DNA of 64,000 bases from NAT127 sp041655035. GTDB taxonomy: Bacteria > Pseudomonadota > Gammaproteobacteria > Pseudomonadales > Porticoccaceae. The translations under genes and the position numbers were made by a program. Under the pieces are notes generated by a model. It saw only the letters and a list, made by a program, of their open reading frames with translations. It was not told the DNA's origin and did not search any database. Positions 63,054-64,000 of the stretch are shown in pieces; the first letter of the stretch is position 1; each line of letters starts with the position of its first letter. The DNA is taken from positions 1 through 64,000 of the forward strand of contig JBAZCN010000002.1 of NCBI GenBank assembly GCA_041655035.1. Direction: 5' to 3'.

Positions 63054-64000
63054 CTATGGCTGGCTTTCCTGCCCGGCCGATATCGGCTCGCTGGCCGGCA
63101 CGTCGGGGGGCGGGATCTCCACCGTCGAATGTCCCGGCGGCTGGAAATCCCGGCAGAAGATCTGCCAGAACACAATGAACAGCGCGGCGATCAACGGGCC
63201 GATGACGAACCCGTTGATCCCGAACAGCACCAGGCCGCCGAGGGTGGACAGCAGCACCAGCCAGTCCGGCATTCGGGTGTCGCGGCCCACCAGGATGGGG
63301 CGCAGGATATTGTCGGCCAGGCCGATCACCAACACCCCGTAGAGCACCAGCACCACCGCCGATACCGCTTCGCCAGTGGCGAACAGGTAGACCGCCACCG
63401 GTGCCCAGATCAGTCCGGCACCAACCGCCGGGATCAGCGACAGCACGGCCATCAATACCCCCCACAGCAGCGCGGCGGGGATGCCGAGAATGGCGAAGAT
63501 CAGCCCGCCGAGAGCGCCCTGGACGATCGCCACCACCAGGTTGCCCTTGATCGTCGCCCGGGTCACCTCCGCAAACTTGCGGAACAGCAGACGTTCCCGT
63601 TCATCGCCGAGGGGCAGGGCGCGAACCAGCATGTCGAGCAGCAGCGGCCCGTCGCGCAGCAGGAAAAAGGCGACATACAGCATCAGGCAGAGATGGAGGA
63701 AGAACTGAAAGGTACTTTGTCCCAGCGACAGGGCATTCTTCGCCACGAACCGGCTGGCCACCACGGCGGCGTTGGCAGCCTGCTGCTTGACGGCGTCGGC
63801 ATCGATTCCCAGCCGGTCCATCAGCGACTGCAGCTGCGGCAGGGCATCGCGTATCTTGTCGATATAGCTCGCCGGGTTGATTTCACCGGAGTCGATCTGT
63901 TGGTAGAGGTTGGCGCCGCTTTGGAAAAAGGAGGCGAGCACCGCCAGTGACGGGAGCACCACCACAAATACGCAAATCACCAGCGTGGTGAGGGCGGTGG
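63054..64000 (-). CDS. AI-2E family transporter (5' end cut by window edge)
   Basis: The frame stays open to the right edge; upstream codons read TALTTLVICVFVVVLP, so the GTG at 63980 is internal rather than the start. At least 308 residues are visible, against ~350-370 in the family. Helices with LYVAFFLLRDGPLLLDMLVRALPLGDERERLL and GVLMAVLSLIPAVGAGLIWAPVAVYLF are diagnostic. Members export autoinducer-2 or act as cation antiporters; the role here is undetermined. Confidence 0.92.
   Translation of the reverse strand, partial: TALTTLVICVFVVVLPSLAVLASFFQSGANLYQQIDSGEINPASYIDKIRDALPQLQSLMDRLGIDADAVKQQAANAAVVASRFVAKNALSLGQSTFQFFLHLCLMLYVAFFLLRDGPLLLDMLVRALPLGDERERLLFRKFAEVTRATIKGNLVVAIVQGALGGLIFAILGIPAALLWGVLMAVLSLIPAVGAGLIWAPVAVYLFATGEAVSAVVLVLYGVLVIGLADNILRPILVGRDTRMPDWLVLLSTLGGLVLFGINGFVIGPLIAALFIVFWQIFCRDFQPPGHSTVEIPPPDVPASEPISAGQESQP

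Overview
The window is a GC-rich (judged by eye, not counted) bacterial chromosome segment packed with protein genes and short intergenic gaps. Gene order and content point to a gammaproteobacterium near Pseudomonas and the marine Cellvibrionales/Halieaceae-type lineages. The signs are the cytochrome aa3 locus in the pseudomonad order (ctaD-cox11-ctaE-DUF2909-SURF1-CxxxC protein-ctaA-ctaB-SCO), the polA / small RNA / engB arrangement, a FabY-type ketoacyl synthase, biosynthetic SpeA and several TonB-dependent receptors. I see no phage, insertion sequence, CRISPR array or plasmid gene.

Layout. 1-6364: cytochrome c oxidase subunits I (cut by the left edge) and III, with copper and heme A assembly factors. 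6541-9220: zinc uptake znuBC diverging from znuA across a Zur-box-like site. 9209-15664: homoserine kinase, DNA polymerase I, a candidate ErsA/Spot42-like small RNA with a sigma-E-type promoter, engB, cytochrome c4, DsbA and tRNA-Thr(CGT). 15984-21812: an MksFEB (JetABC) condensin operon without the JetD/MksG nuclease. 21881-29782: an HDOD-REC-GGDEF protein, then phosphoketolase, acetate kinase and a membrane acyltransferase. 29941-32305: serine biosynthesis (serC, serA).

32456-38290 is one signalling operon: TonB receptor, orphan periplasmic binding protein and BarA/GacS-like hybrid kinase. It is followed by pdxH, a GlxA-type AraC regulator and fabY. 42264-46489: polyamine genes (speA and a carboxynorspermidine-synthase-like reductase) and a DUF2945-DUF488 pair. 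46604-51715: a Tat amidase plus TonB receptor, divergent from a TetR regulator. 51847-57859: a complete ABC importer followed by a large HD-GYP sensor. The right end holds a UPF0149 protein, a cluster of 29-bp hairpin repeats, a lytic transglycosylase, a tiny PLDc_N membrane protein, a glutathione transferase, an FUSC-like permease and an AI-2E-family permease cut by the right edge.

The most notable items are the sRNA candidate at 13182-13314 with its GAACTT-N16-TCTCA promoter, the receptor-binding protein-kinase operon, the nuclease-less condensin operon, and the dispersed 29-bp hairpin repeat (three exact copies and one near-exact copy, two of the sites 52 kb apart). All functions are inferred from sequence reading; no database search was run.
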